Assembly (NCBI GenBank): GCA_035048495.1
Contig: CM068552.1
Coordinates: 11,695,501-11,759,500, forward strand
Reading direction: 5' to 3'
Source: Euptelea pleiosperma
Lineage: Eukaryota; Streptophyta; Magnoliopsida; Ranunculales; Eupteleaceae
Length of the DNA: 64,000 bases
In this document: piece after piece, positions 22,532 through 37,500 of the stretch
Position numbering within the stretch: the stretch's first letter is position 1
How the letters are laid out: every line of letters begins with the position of its first letter
Position numbers and translations under genes: made by a program
Notes under the pieces: model-generated
Database searches by the model: none
Seen by the model: only the letters and a program-made list of their open reading frames with translations
Told to the model about the DNA's origin: nothing

Positions 22532-25500
22532 CTGCACAAGGGATGTGTGTTCACTTCTTACAGAATTACAGTATCTCTTTTCCTCTAATTGGGAAGCAAA
22601 AGCTTCAGAATAAGCTTATAATGAAAAACAGAGATAGTGTTTTGTCCTTCCAAATCTAGCTTTGTTGCTGTTCTTGCAAATACAAGATCTCTAAATAAAA
22701 AAGCTGGCTTAGAATGCTCTAGATCATCTAACTTAATAGAAAAGCTTGAAAATCCTAACATTTTCAAACATATTTGATAAAATATTTCCTGGATTATATT
22801 TTCAATTGACCAAAACAGCCTTGCAATTATGAAACATTAGAAACTCTAAACCTAAAATTATAGAAACATCCATATATCTAAGATGATGCCAATAAATTAT
22901 AAACTAAGCTACTGGTCCATCCAAACTTTGATTGACTATAAGACACCACTTATTTATAGTACTGAATATAAAATCGGTCAGTGGGTTCACCTTGAATCTC
23001 TATGTGGACTGCATTCTCTGCAGATTCCCATATCCTTTTCATCTGTGAGAGCAAATGCAGCAGCCTCAACATTGCCTTGAGTGTTTAGTTTGGGAAGAGT
23101 GGCATCACCATTTCTTACTTTAGTTAAAGATTTGGACAACTGGCCTGCCTTCTCAGTTGCTATTGTATTTTTGGAAACTACTATCCGTCCATTTGAAAAA
23201 TCCAGCTTGTTAGTTTTCTGATTTTTCTTTTTTGCAGCCCCTTTGCTCAATATTTTTTGCTTTGTAAAAGGGATATTTTCCTCGTTGATGTCAGAATTTT
23301 CTAACACATTCATGCCTTTTTGGTCATTCTGTTCCTGTAAATGGATCAGATTTAACAAAAAAAATTTGAAGCAAGATTGAAACTGAAAGGCAACCATAAA
23401 GAACATAAAAGAAGAAAGATTGGTATAAGACCTTGACAGCTTGGAAAAAGGACCGTAGCCCCTCTAATGACATGTCAAAGCTGTTGTACTGTTTGATGGA
23501 TTTCCTTAACCACTTTGAAACATACGCTACATTCCTTTCTTCCCTGAACCGCTCATCTGCATGCAAAATAAAATAACTATAAAGTAAGAGAAAGACTAGA
23601 TCGAAAAGGAGAAGGGAGTATTTGAAAACTGCAGAATAAATGTGAAGCATTACAAATGAATGCTATCCAGAAAATTCCAACCCATGTACTATTGTTGATT
23701 GTAGGAATGCTCTTTGAATTACTAATTCAAGGATATAAGATAGACAGTTATCATTATTTGCAAATCCCTTATTGATAAAAATGGTCCATTTTAAGGTGTT
23801 GATCTGTCTTCATACTGGAACTAGTTTTTCAGAAAGAAACTGAAAATAGCCAAATACTGGTAAAGAATTTCAGTACCCAAGTTACACTGACAACAAATTA
23901 AAGTAGAGACACGTGTATGATTTGGTAAGTTCCATATATCTACGCATGCTTGATGTGCAAACATCTTCACTCAGAAAAGGAAAAATCAGCAGGCACAAAA
24001 ATGCAATATCTGCTTTACTGAACTCCTTATATCAACGAAGTTTGGCCTCCTTGAAAGATCACAGCAAATGTACGCACAATGTTAAGTCATACATGACTAT
24101 CATTTCCGAACACATGAAAAAGATTTAAAGGAGAATGGTGTCCCTCCAGTTACTAAGTCTTGCTATTCCTTACCCTGTGAAGAATTAATTAATAACCCAT
24201 TACTATAGAAAAAGGAACAATATAATCAGCCAATGAAATAGAAAACTATTACCCATTAAGATGATGGCCCCGTAGTCAAACCTATGCCGTATGCAACGAC
24301 CTACATAGAGTAGAAGCACATTAGTATTTGCATTCTCAATTAGGACAGCCTCATCCATGTAGAGAATATACGAACAAAGGAAGGATAGGTTGTAAACATC
24401 ATCCATGTAGAGGATATCCATACTTATGCTGTAACAAACAATATCAGATATACACATTATTCTAGCACACAGTAGTTAACAAGTAACTTGTGTAGCATAA
24501 GACAGTTATAGTACAGTAGCCACCATTCATGTACTCGACCACTGAATAATGTAACACCAAGAAAAATGCAGAATATAAATAATGATATCTCACAAATCAG
24601 TATGTTTTCTATTGTTCCCATTGAAACAGCTGGTTTTTTTTTTTGAAAGTAAAAACAAAAAACAGAAAATAAAGCAGGGTGGGGTAGAAATGACAAAGGA
24701 AAAGGCATTAAACTGGCATAAAGCTTAAATATATAATTTCCCTCAATATGGTAGCATGAAAGGATCTGCATAAGGGCCTCCCCAGCAATATATCTAAGAA
24801 TGATGACCAATCAATAATCAATTTCCTTTGGCCACACATCTATTAGCTGTGAACACAAGTTGAACGAAATGCTACCTGATAAAAGAGGGAGAAGCAATTA
24901 TCCTTCAGAGAATACTTTGGCACATTTCTGTACATGAGAATTATTCCAGAATCCTTACCAGTAATAATAATATAGAAACTAAAAGGAAAACAAGAAAAAC
25001 AAAATTCTAGAATCCTTGGTGATGTAAGATGGGAATATATGTTTAGCTACAGAAGAAAAACGGACAAAATTTAATAAGTGATTTCAGGCAATAGTTCATC
25101 AAAGCCAGAAGAATGAGTTTTGAACACTTAGGGAAGTAATGACGAAGCCATGGAACACTCTTGAAGAATGTAAAGTAGACAGGAATTTGTTGTCTGCTTC
25201 TTTTAATCAAGAAAATTTAAAGAAATTATTTGGAACCATGCATACGAAGAAACAAAATGTCCAAGCCTCGACTAGTGAAAGAGAAATCAAAGATGAGAAA
25301 TACCAGCAGCCTGATTCAAAGCACGAAATGCTTGGTGGCAGTACCACTCACTCCCGCTCAGAAGATTTTTGGACGATCTATATGTGTCATTGTACTTCTT
25401 CTTCTGTGCCACTTGAATATCATTTCTGCTAACAATTTTGAATCGATCAGCAAGATTGAACCCAGGACAGTGGATAATTCATGTTGATAAGAGATCGAGA

Positions 25501-28500
25501 AGAATGCTTACATGTTTGGAAACGGAATGCCAACAATCACCTAAGATAGTCAAGGATTACTCAAAACAGTTAAAACGGAGGTTATACAGTTGCACTCAAA
25601 TGGATGTTTGCAGTGATACTGATATATTATGTATTAAGGCATTAAGTCCACACCGGAACGTACACATTGGGATCCAGTTAGTAGCTGGATACCATTTAAT
25701 AGAATCTAAACCTATGATGCCTGAGGTTGAGACCCTATTCCAGATTCTATGGTTGTGCTCTTCGGTGTGTTAAAAAGACACTTTATGGGCTATGACTTCA
25801 AAGAGGGTGCAAAGGATACAACCACTCGAGCATTTTCATCAGAAAAGTCAATACCTTCTGAGACCTGCGAAATTCAAATAAGAATTAAAAATCAGCCACT
25901 TCAATGTCATGGTGGTCTTACTGTTAGCCATCTTTATATTGATTATTCAAGGATCATGGGCTATGTTGCCCGGATACGGCAAGGACACGGGACCGACACA
26001 GGGAGGATACGGCATTTACACTTAAAATGGAAGTATCCGACACGGATACGGCACCAATTTTGAAGTATCCGGGTATCATAGATCATGGGGAAAGATCAAA
26101 AGGTTATGATTCTTTCCTTTTGGAAGTCTATACAATATAAATGTAATATTATGCAACATGTAAGAGGGAAACCCAATTAAGCCCTTCTTTCTATTTTGAA
26201 ACAAATCACCACAGCCAGCATATAAAAGAAGCGAAACCCAGAGCCCTCTCTAATCACCAATATAGAAAGACTAAAGAGGGCATCCAACAAAGCAGCTGGT
26301 GTGGCCGGCAGACCTCTGAGCAAGTTGATGCAAGGCGGGCCAGGCCAGACTTCGCTATTAAAGTCAGTCATGGGCCATACTTGGGCCTAGGTTTTATAGG
26401 CCCATGATGGAACTGAGCTGGGATCAGGCCTAGACTATAGCCCATCAGTCAGTCTCAGGAAAATCCTGGCCCAGCCTGAACCCAGCCCATTTACACAAAC
26501 ATTGAAAACCAAACCAAATGGAGAGTGCCTATCAGCTTTAATCAAAGGCATAGTCTAATAAAACAGCCCAGCTGCTACATCTTGTTTACAAAAATCAAAA
26601 TAGAGTGCATAAGGAAATATAGTAAACTGTAAACATAAACATCTCCTAAAGTTCCATATATAACAGGATACCTTTCCTCGGCAAACCGCAAGAAAAGCAG
26701 CTCCTCCCTTTACAGAATATTTCAGAGTCTCCTTCGCATCGGAGTGATTGAGGTCCCGCTTTTTACCCCTTTTGATTTTCCAAGGAACTGATCTATTACC
26801 TCGACGAATTGAATCATAATAACCTTTCAAAACAGGTTCAAAGTCATCCTGGTTTCCCCTCGGCTCTACACAAACCAAAAACAGTTTAGACATTTATCTT
26901 CCTCAAGATACTATGTAGCAAATATGCCAAACAAGAAAGGTTTGTTAAGAGATAATAATAAATATATGAACTCCTTAAAAAGTTTGCTTAGTGTTATGCA
27001 GAAAATACAAGCAAAATATATCAGAGTAACATCCATTGCAAGAAGGTTAACCAATTGAATCAAAAAATGTCCTTGCTGACGGTTCTAGAAGGCACAGTTG
27101 CTTTTGGTATGCAAGGAGATGGATATAAGAACTCTTACCAACATAAAGGGACTTTTGTGCATTTAATCGAGACCATTGACCTGTTTCACGCCAACGAGTG
27201 CATAGCTTTTCCATCAACTTATAGCTAGGGAAGAAAACAAGAGCACCATCTGGCACAATCTTGCAAATTTCCTCTAAAGAGGCGCCAAGCGCATCCTTCA
27301 CAATCAATGATCAAAGATTATTTGTGCATAGCTGAGAGATAATTCCATTCTCAGCGAGTAAATGCAGATTTCAAATTTACCTGGAAAGCATATACATCAG
27401 CTGTTTTGTAGCTTGCATTCAATGGATAATTCCCTGGACCAGTGGAAATTACAGCAGCCCAAATCTGCAATAAGTGAAGGCTCATCAGATTACCAGTGCA
27501 GCTATAAAACTAGCTACGTCCAATGAGCACCAAAGACATTATATGCAACCATAACTCACCTGTGAGTCCACATTTATTACATGTGGAGCTTCCATGCAGG
27601 TTTCAAACTGAACCCCAAGTTCAGATGAAAAAGAACTCATTGGTGACAGCGTCCTGGATTACCAAAAAAAAATACAAGTGAAGGGCACAATACTTCTGGA
27701 GAGCATACAACGGAAAATAATATAAAGTGAACAAAGAAATGAATAAGCATAGGTTTGTATCTAGTATGACTTCCCTTCAGTTTTAGCAAATCAATATGTC
27801 AAACATCACCAACAATAAACAAGGTATGGAAGAGCTCAACACAACAAATTTTTAGAAAACAGTGCGTCCTTGTTACATAGGTGGAAACAGAACAAAAATT
27901 AAACTAACCAACCAGTTAGGTGGGAAGAGTTGAATGTCATCCTTACTGGAAGTATAATTGGTGGATATGAATGCGCACTAAATGTGGCACAAAAAAGTTC
28001 CAAGTTCTTCAACGCAAGCTGACTATATTTGTCACAGTAAAGGAAACAAGCTCAGTTCAGCAGGCATTATGTGTCTAGGTACTTACCCAGATGTAAGAAT
28101 CACTGACATAGAAAGATCAGCAACTTCTCTAAACACGACAGCAGGATTCAGGCACCACAGACCCAAAGAGTGTGTCCAGCCGCCAGAAGTGTGTCCTGCA
28201 TACAGCATGATTAAAATATTCAAGGATAAAATCAAATAAATGCTCAAAATTTTGAATAATACTAATAGTAGTAGTGCAAAAGGAGATTGTCGAAGTATCC
28301 AAATATCATGCAGCACACTACTAAGGACGAAGGAGAAGATAAAAATGGCTCGTTTATTAAAGCTCTTATTTTTATCAAATTGCATATTGGAAAAATAATA
28401 CAAGGCAATGACAATAGCATTAATTTATTGTGCCAGTGAAGCTTACGAACCAACAGCAATCTGAAAAGGAATATATGTCGTGGACAATGTTTACAAAATT

Positions 28501-31500
28501 AATATATAATGCTATAAAGCTCACGAAATAGCAGCAATCTGCTTACATGTAACCAATAAATAGTTCAAAAAATTTGTAGGATTTTGAAAACTAGAATTGA
28601 AATCAGGCCTATATGTATTTATGAAAAAAAAAGCATATATGCAAATCTCACAAGAATCAGGTCTTTAACATTCATTTACATGTTAAGAAGTATCTCTCAA
28701 ATAAACAATAGCTCCAAGTTAACATGAGATGGTTTCAAGCTTATGGTGCGGTGAATTGTGATGTTTCTGGCGTAAATCCCTTTTTTGTTTTCCGGTGGGC
28801 TTTGATGTATCTCGGGACAGGTAGGTCACATGAGGGCATCCCTTGGAGGATGCCATGGAGGCGTGGTTCACAGTTCAGCAATTCTAGAGCTTGTAGAGGA
28901 GTTGGTATGTGGGACAGACAGCGGAGGATACCTTCTTCTCACCTTGAGCAGTCTTTTGAGCGAGCAGAAGAGTACAGATTTCAACCTCATAGGAGCTACC
29001 TAGAGACTGTTGAGTTGCAGTCAATGCCTGGAGAGGGAGGTTGCACTCTAATGGCAAGAGACTCTGGTACCTTTGTCGTTCCAAATTTTCAAGGTGTGGT
29101 AGATAGGAAGAATTACCTAAAGAAGTGTCTGGTGGGTCGTTTTGAAAAGGAACCTGGTAATCTGAAATGGGTGGACAAATATTGGAAAGTTCTAGTGGGG
29201 GTGAAGATTATGTAAAGGCATTTTTCTCTTTATTTTCCCTTCGAAGTTGGAGGCGATGAGAATTCCTCGGATGGGGGAGAGATTGATAGGAGAGAATTAT
29301 CTTTTTGTGGAAGTTTGGGGATTTTCAGTGGGTTGTTCCATCCAGGGGAGGGAGTCGGAGGAAGAAAGGGTCAGGATCTTTGGGTTACCTCTTCACCTAT
29401 GGAGTTTATCGATCTTTCAGACTATCAGGGACCTATGCAGTGGTTTCATAAGGATAGATGTACATACCGTAGAATTCTAATGCGTGGAATGGGCAAGGAT
29501 CCAGATTTGGGGGGAAAAAAGGTATAGTATACTCCGTTAAAGTCTAGGTGGAGCAGCTCCTCCCTTTGGCTGTAGCTCTGATAGACACGGCGATGTTGTC
29601 TAGATCTCGAGGCATCTCAGATGAGTTAATATCTCGGTGATCAGAAGCAGAGGTCGAGAGATGGAAGATGCATAGGTTTTGTGTTGCAGCATCGCATGGA
29701 GGAAGGTGATGATGTGGCTTGCAACATGAGGCCAAAGGATGATGATGGGGCAAGAAATAACAACGTGTTCCATGGGGAGAGAAGGGGCAGATCCGATACC
29801 TATAATCGTCGATGGCATGCGACTGCTCATTGTGAAAAGGACAAGTTCATGAAGGAGGGACAAGTGTTGAATGGGGAGCGGGGGCACTTTAAAGTGTACG
29901 GAAGGAGAGACAAGTGGGTCGGAAGGGGTCTCTTTGAGCGTTGCGGTTATTCGAAAGGCGGTAACTCTTCACTTCCTACTAGTCCCATCTGTAAGCACGT
30001 GGATATCTTGGATTAATAGCAGAGAGGGGTTCAGAGGAGCTAGGGTGTATGGTCCCGCTGTCACAAGGACCAAACACCATTTCAAACCCTTTAAATATTT
30101 CAATTCAAAACAACATTATGGGTCAGGCTTATTTTAGAGATCATGAGGGAGTCTGTGGGTCCCACAAGAAAGAGATGGTATCGTGATCCGAGAAGGAGAC
30201 TTGAAAGGAAATCCCCCATTGAAAAGTAAGGAATCTACTTATGGTAAGGGTCTCCTTACTGATGTTAATAGACCGTCTACTAACGAGTATGAAACTTCCA
30301 CTGGTTCTTTCGTCCAACGGAGAAATTTTGTAAGAGGGATGTTAAGGTATGCAGGAAAAAATCTTGATTTACAAATGGGAGTGTTCAACCAGAGGCCCTT
30401 CATCTTCGACGTCAATGGAGGAGGTGCACAGCTGTGAAGAAGTATAGAACACACTCTCAACCACCAAGTGGATGAAGAAGATATGGCTCTCGAAGCTGAA
30501 GTTCAAATTCAAGGAGTTGCTCTTGCTGATTTTGTTATGGAGGAAAAAGGTTTTTTGCAGCACAAATACAAGGCGCTAGTGGAGGAATGCAAAGGCTCAT
30601 AATCGCAGGTTCCATCCCCCAATCTTCTTCTTATTCCTATTTTAGGACAGCCCTCAATGAAGATTTCAGGCAAAGTGGCGGCTATGGTGGCTTGTGTAGG
30701 GATATTGAACCGTTTTCAGAGGAAATCAGTCCTATCAGTACTTTGCCAGTTGCCCAGTACTCAAGGAGATCGAAGGCAAGCAAAAAAGAGGTTAGTTGGG
30801 CCGAAGAGGTAGATGAATGGCATTGTTTGGGTCTGATAAATGGAGATAAGGAGATAAGGAGATAAAAGTCGTTCTAGGGACGACATATTCTGAGATTTTG
30901 GTTCCTCTGTCCATCCCTGGAGAGGTTGGGGCAAAGGCAAGTAGAGAAGACGAAGAAGCTTTGTTGGGTAACAGGGAGTCCTCGAAGTGGGTTTTAAACA
31001 AAGTTTTGGATTTTGGGAAATTTCTAGGGTTGTCCTTTAATGGGTTCGAAAAGGAAGTCTTTGTTATTTTCTCTGCTATTGAGTCAGAACAGTTGCTCAA
31101 GCAACCATGGTTAGGAGGGGACCCAAATAGGGAGAGGTTGGGTGGGGGTTTGAGACTGGAGTCGGGTGGGATGTAGGGCCCAGAGGTGAAGAAAGATATT
31201 TTGGCGGATGGAAACGATTCAGATTTCGAGGAGAATAAGCTGGAAGTATGTTGTTTATCTCCTAAAGTGACCCTGGAAGAAGGAGAAATAAATTGTCAAG
31301 AGAGATTCATAATTCGACAGTTGTTGGTAGTCAGTCAATGAAATCAGGGGGAAAAACAAGTAGGAGGCAAGGGAGAGGGAACAATGCTTTTATACCATGG
31401 ATTTAAACATACTTTCATGGAATGTGAGGGGTTCGGGAGTAGGGAAAAATGATGGTCTGTAGGAGTCTTATCAAGAGGTAGAGAGTGGATATCGTCGTCT

Positions 31501-34500
31501 TCCAGGAGACGAAGCAAGAAATCTTGGAGGATTGATGATGAGTTATCATTTTAATACATTTTTATCCCATTTTCCTTAGTGAATTATTAAAATGATCCTG
31601 CATAAATCCTGAAATGTACATGAAAAATAAGATACTCTCTTTTCACCATTCGTATATTAGATTTCTATATAATTTTTGTTTAAGTCTTAATAATGATTTT
31701 GGTTATATTCAATGGGCTTCTATCAATTATGTTCTTGTCTCATTAGGTGCTTCGGTCCATTTAAAGCCCAAGGATCAAGGGAGATCAATTCTAATCAAGG
31801 GTGATAGAGCACTGAAGCCATTTGATGGCCAAGATTGCAAATGAGGGTGAAGAAGTAGATGAAAATCAATCAGTCAAAGAGAAAAATAAAGTCAAAAGAA
31901 AATGGAAGCAATATAATCAAGTGAAGAGTCATTAGTCATTAAAGTGAGTATATGGTCTAGTATTGAGGTTAGAAATGTTTAGTCCGACATCGAATAAGTA
32001 AATAGCGTTTGTCTTGGTCCTTGCTTATATAAAGGGACCCAACTCATGTAATAGACCATTCCCCCTTTCCTCATTCTTCTAGGTTGGATCTAGTAAGTTC
32101 TTCATCTCCTCTTCTTTCTTTAGTTCTTTTGCTTTCTTTTTGTTCTTTTTCTCTTTTACCATTAAAGAGTGTGACGAACTCAATGATGATCGGCTAAGCA
32201 CCAAGCTAAGGTTAGGGGTGAAGTTGATGATCCACAATGTTATTTTTTTGATCAACAATAAAAGTTTTAATGTGAATTTTGATTGATCGAATGGCTTGAT
32301 CTATTTTGGTTACTATTACATGCCTATATATTTTACTTGATTCATTGTGATTTCCGAATACACTAAATGCTTAAAAAAAAACCTATGACATATTAATAAG
32401 TGCATAATAATTTTAAATCGTCGATTATTCATTTATTATTTTGTAGATGTTATCATTGGTTTAATCGCTTGATCCTCCAATTAGATAGAATCTGCATTTG
32501 ATTCTAACTGAGATAAATTGATCAAAAAAGTAATTTTGTTGATCATTAAATGGATCCTTGAAGCCTTGGTACATTTTTGTTATTGTTTTCTCATTAGTTG
32601 TCTTGCAAATACTACGGTGTGAAAAACCTTGAATAGGGTCTCTTTTCTCTCTTCTCTTTCTCCCTAATTTGTTTATTTAGTTTTTGTCGCACAAGTCAAT
32701 CTATGTGGATTCAACCTTGTGAAAGTGCTACAATGTTCCTTGTGTACTTGCAAGTAAAACTAACTTAGATTGTGGATCAAAAGTTTGGGTATAACAAATG
32801 AAGTGGACTTATGGACTTACAAAGAGTGGATGGAGCGCTCTTGCATCCATGGGAACGACATGGGGGATTTTGATCATTTGGAACAGTAACAAAGTTGAAG
32901 TAGAAGACTCTAATAGGTAGTTTTTCAGTTTCAATGGTTTGTATGAATGTTCTTGATCAGAATCAGTGGGTTCTATCGAGTGTCTATGGGCCTTCGAATC
33001 CTCAATTCATATCAGATTTTTGGAAAGAGCTCAACATCATTCGAGGTAGGTGGGACTATCCTTGGTGCTTGGGAGGCGACTTCAAAGTACTTTGGTTTAT
33101 AAGCGAGGAGAATGGCTTATATAAGCTATAACTAGAAGCATGAAGGACTTTGCGAAATTTGTGGATAGACATGGTCTTTTGGATCCGCCTTTTAAAGGAG
33201 CCAATTTTAAGTGGCCTAACAATCAAGAAAGGCCAATTTTGTGCAGATTGGATAGATTTCTAGTTTCGACTGATTGGGTAGCGTTAAGTTCCGACCTCGT
33301 CCAAGAAGTTCTTCCTAAACCAACCTCAGATCATAATCAAGTTATGTTGGGGTGTGGGAATCTGTATAGAAGGCCTTCTCCATTTCGATTTGAGAATGTG
33401 TGGTTGGAAGAGCCTTCTTTCCATGACCTTGTGGCAGGATATTGGAGTTCTTTCCATGTTATGGGCAAGGCAAGTCTTGTTTTCAAACACAAATTGAAAG
33501 AGTTGAAAGGCATATTAAAAATTTGGAACAAAGAAGTTTTTGGGCGGGTAGAGGAGAAAATGAGGTTTCTTTTGGAAGAACTAGTGTTTTTGGATGATAA
33601 GGAAGAAAGAAAAGTTATGGCAGAGGAGGGGACGAGGAAAGTTGATGCAAAAAAAGATTTCCACAAATGGGTTCATATGGAAGAGATAAGTTGGCGCCAA
33701 AAATCGAGGGTAGGTGGTTGAAGGAAGGGATAGGAACTCTTAAGTTTTTCCATCAAGTAGCAAATGCGAGGAGCAATTGTATAGCTAAACTCACAGTGGA
33801 AGGGGAAGTGATTGAAGCGAAAATGGTATTAGGGACAGAGTAGTGAAGCACTTTTCTGGTTTGTTTTCAAAGCTGGGTGGTTATAAGCCTAAGGTGGATG
33901 GGCTTTACTTTGATTGAAGAAATGAGGAACAGAAGGAGTAGTTGGAGAAACCTATTAAAGAATAGGAGATTTTGGAAGCTTTGAAGGCTCTCAGTGGAGC
34001 GCAGCCGAAGACCGAATGGACTCTCCCTTGTCTTTTTCAAGCATTGTTGGGATATTATAGGTAAGGACTTTATGGGAGTGGTAAAGGAGTTTGAGGAAGA
34101 AGCTTTCATAGACAATAGTTTTAACTGTACGTTTATCATCCCTAAGAAAGGAGTAGAATCATTGAACAACTTTCGTCCTATCATCTTAGTTGGTAGCTCT
34201 TATAAGATTATCTTTAAAGTTCTTGCCTTTAGGATGAAAGAAGTGATAAGTGGGATCATTTCTCCCTTTTATGAACCTTTTGTGAAGGGAAGATAGATTC
34301 TTGATGGAGTCCTTATAGCAAACGACTGTATCGACTCCAGGTTTAAGGAAAAGAATGAAGGTATCCATTGCAAAGTTGATATGGAGAAAGCATACGATCA
34401 TGTGAGTTAGGACTTCCTTGATTATATGTTGGGGTGGACGGGTTTTGGTTTAAGATGGAGGGAATGTATCAAGGTGTGCGTCTAATCAACTATGTACTCT

Positions 34501-37500
34501 ATATTGGTGAATGGCTCTCCTGCAAGCTATTTTAAAAGCTCCAGGGGTTTGAGACAAGGATATCCTATTTCTCCTTTTCTGTTTATCATTGTGGTAGAAG
34601 AGTTGGGTAGAATGACAAGCAAAGTAGTGGAAGGAGGATTTTGGGCTAGTGGCAATGGTCCCATGATATCCCATTTGCAGTTTGTCGATGATACTATCAT
34701 CTTCACTCAGGTTTCTCATAGGCATGTGAGATATCTCAGATGTATCTTGAGGTGCTTCAAGACTGTCATGGGTCTGAAGATCAACTTGGCCAAAAGCGAA
34801 GTTTATGGGGTTGGAGAGAATTTGAATTTGGGAGGTATGGCTTTGAGTGTAGGGTGTAAAGGCATATGGGACTATGTCCAGGAAAGGTTGGGGATGAGGC
34901 TAGCACGGTGGAAGAAAAACTTTTTATCAGAAGGAGGAAGAGTTACTCTCATCAAGAGCACTCTTTCTAATCTTCCTATTCATTTTCTATCCCTGTTTAC
35001 GATCCTCGCAAAGGTATCTCGTGACTTAGAAAGGTTGATGAGAGATTTTTTATGGGAAGGAAAGCATGATTCCTTTAAATTCCACTTGGTGGAATGGGTA
35101 AAGTTTGTGTTCCAAAGGAAGAAGGTGGTTCGAGATTTATGCCCTTCAAGGACATGAATGTAGCGCGTTTAGGGAAATAGTTGTGGAGGTTTAGGGAGGA
35201 AGAAAACAATTTGCGGAGGTTAGTTATTTTGGGCAAGTATGGAGATTGGTGGGAAGGGAGGGTTAGTAGAAAAGTCGTTCCTTCTTATGGGATTAGTGCC
35301 TGGAAGGGGGTTTTGAAGATCTATGAGAGTTTCAAAAGGGGTATACATTTCAAAGTGAGGAGGAGAGACGAGGTTAAGTTCTAGGAGGATATTTGGTGTG
35401 GGGAAGATTCTTTGAGGAGTGCCTTTCCTTTGGTTTGCAACTTATCGGATTTTAAGGGGGCCAAGATTCAAGAATGCCTGGTGTCTTCACATGGAGTGCT
35501 TTCGTGGAACTTTGGTTTTAGAAGACATTAACGATTGGGAGGTGGAATGCATGGGAACTTTTTTGGCCAGAGTTGGTGAAGGTCCTTTATTACTGTTAGA
35601 GCCAGATATGTGTTTATGGAAATAGGATAGGAAATGTCTTTTTTCTACGATATCCTTCCTTTCTCATATCATTCCCTTGGGTCCAAAACGGTATCTTGCT
35701 AACTTGATTTGGGGGGTCTGTATTCCATCCAAAGTGAGCTTATTTGTTTGGAGTTTGGACAGCCCTTCTAGATAAAGTATTGATATTGGACTACCTTAAC
35801 AATTGGAGAATGATGTTGCCGAACAAATGCGTTCTTTGTAAATTTAGTGGAGAGACGGTAGATCATATGTTCATACATTGCTCTTTCTCTCAGTCAATTT
35901 GGCAGACTTTCTTCTCTCTCTTTGGCATTTGCTTAGTCTAGCCAATGCATGTAAGAGATCTAATTCAAGGTAGAATGCAGAATGTGTTTGAAGGTAGAGG
36001 GTGATATCTATGGTGTATCCTTCCGTTTGCTATCCTATTGTCGATTTGGAAAGAGAGGAATGCTCAGATCTTCAAAGATGAAGAAGATGACATCCTGAGG
36101 GTAGCGTTAAGAGCTATGTAACAACGACACGACATTTTTAGGGTTTTTGCTGTATCGACACGTGTCGACACGGACAAACACGAGAATAGACACGTACGGC
36201 CGAATCGAAGTTAAAAAAATTATTTCTAGTTTTTTATAAGCAAGAAGAAGAAGATGACGACAACGAGAACCACCAGAAAAGGAGAATAAGAAGAAGAAGA
36301 GGACGAGAATCGCTGGAGAAGAAGAAGAAGAAGAAGAAGACAATAAACTCACCTGCATCGTCACCACCGGCATTGCCACACCACCGCGCCAACCCATGAG
36401 AGGGTTTAGGGTTTTAGAAACCCCTTTCGGTGTCGAGGTCAAAGACCTCTTCTCAAAATGACCTCTTCTCCCCTTTTATTTCAATTGGGCCATATAAAGG
36501 GGTGGGCTTGGGTCTATTTAGTGGCCCATTCTGGTAAATTTTTGAAAAAATGAAAAGCTCATTATATACCTTTATAAATAAATACGTATCTTATATGTGT
36601 GTGTGTGTGTGTGTGCGCGCGCACGTGTACGGACGTGTCTCCGTATTAGATTTTTTTAGGTTGCTGTGTCAGACACCTCGTATCTGTGTTACATCGATGT
36701 CCTTGTTACATAGGATAAGAGTAAAAGTCTTTTTGTATCTTTGGTCTTCCTACTCTCCTGAGTTTAGAGGATGTTTTTCAATTCTTTTCTCTTTAGATGG
36801 GACGAGCTTGTTCAAGCCTCCTCATTTCTTGTTAGTTCTTTTTTGTAGCCCTTGCTAAGGGCAGTGTTGGTTGTTTGGCTTGGGGTTTTCCCCTTTTTTC
36901 AATATACTTAATACTTATCCAAAAAATAAAAAAATGAGATGGTTTCAAACATGCACTCCTTAATTGATGTTATTTTCATCTACAGGTCATTCTGATTTCA
37001 GGTGTTAAACAGTTCACATCTTATATGGCAAAAACCCTTACTAATTAACGGGTCCAGAAATAAAAAGGTCCACATGCATATCCCTGAAATCCTTCCATAT
37101 CACAAGAAAAGAGGAATTTGGGGTTTAAAGTGACAAACATGTGTACCTATTAGTGGAGAAGAAAGAAGAACATTTTGATCCACTTACCAGCATCTCTTTT
37201 GACACATCTCTGTAAAGCAAGTTGATAATCAAGTGCATGGAGCCCATTTCCAGAGAAAAAATAATTTAATGAAGTGAACAATCCTGCGGGACATTGTCGA
37301 GTATGGTCAGGAAAATGTAAAAGTTAATGGATGAGTTATGACTAGGATGTCTTGGGTACCTTCCAGTGTCATCGCTGACATGCCGCTCAAATAAGCTACC
37401 CCTGACTCTGCCTCTGACGCAGCTTTAATTGCCTTAACCAAGACACTCAAGTAAGGAACAGAAAACTGGCAAGAATTAAACCCAAAAACAACTACTAACA

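Larger units (their letters stand above)
28739..36933 (+). mobile_element. L1-type LINE, degenerate, with 15-bp target duplication
   Basis: Lies antisense in FANCJ intron 13. It is flanked by identical atgagatggtttcaa at 28,724-28,738 and 36,934-36,948, with an A-rich tail just before the right copy. ORF1 remnants (about 28.75-31.2 kb) include [11 protein letters not shown] and CSGFIRID, typical of plant L1 gag-like proteins. ORF2 starts at 31,397 ([11 protein letters not shown], endonuclease), and continues with [22 protein letters not shown] and [10 protein letters not shown]. Reverse transcriptase motifs are [31 protein letters not shown] and FVDD (usually FADD). The C-terminal zinc-binding RT-associated region is [18 protein letters not shown]. 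Many stops and frameshifts make it inactive. Two later insertions sit inside it. Confidence 0.92.

Noticed and set aside
28724..29215. 163-codon open frame as a host gene
   Set aside because: It begins within the LINE target duplication and continues as LINE ORF1 remnants.
36107..36442. 111-codon minus-strand open frame with Ser run
   Set aside because: Encoded by a GAA-type microsatellite inside the 600-bp element.
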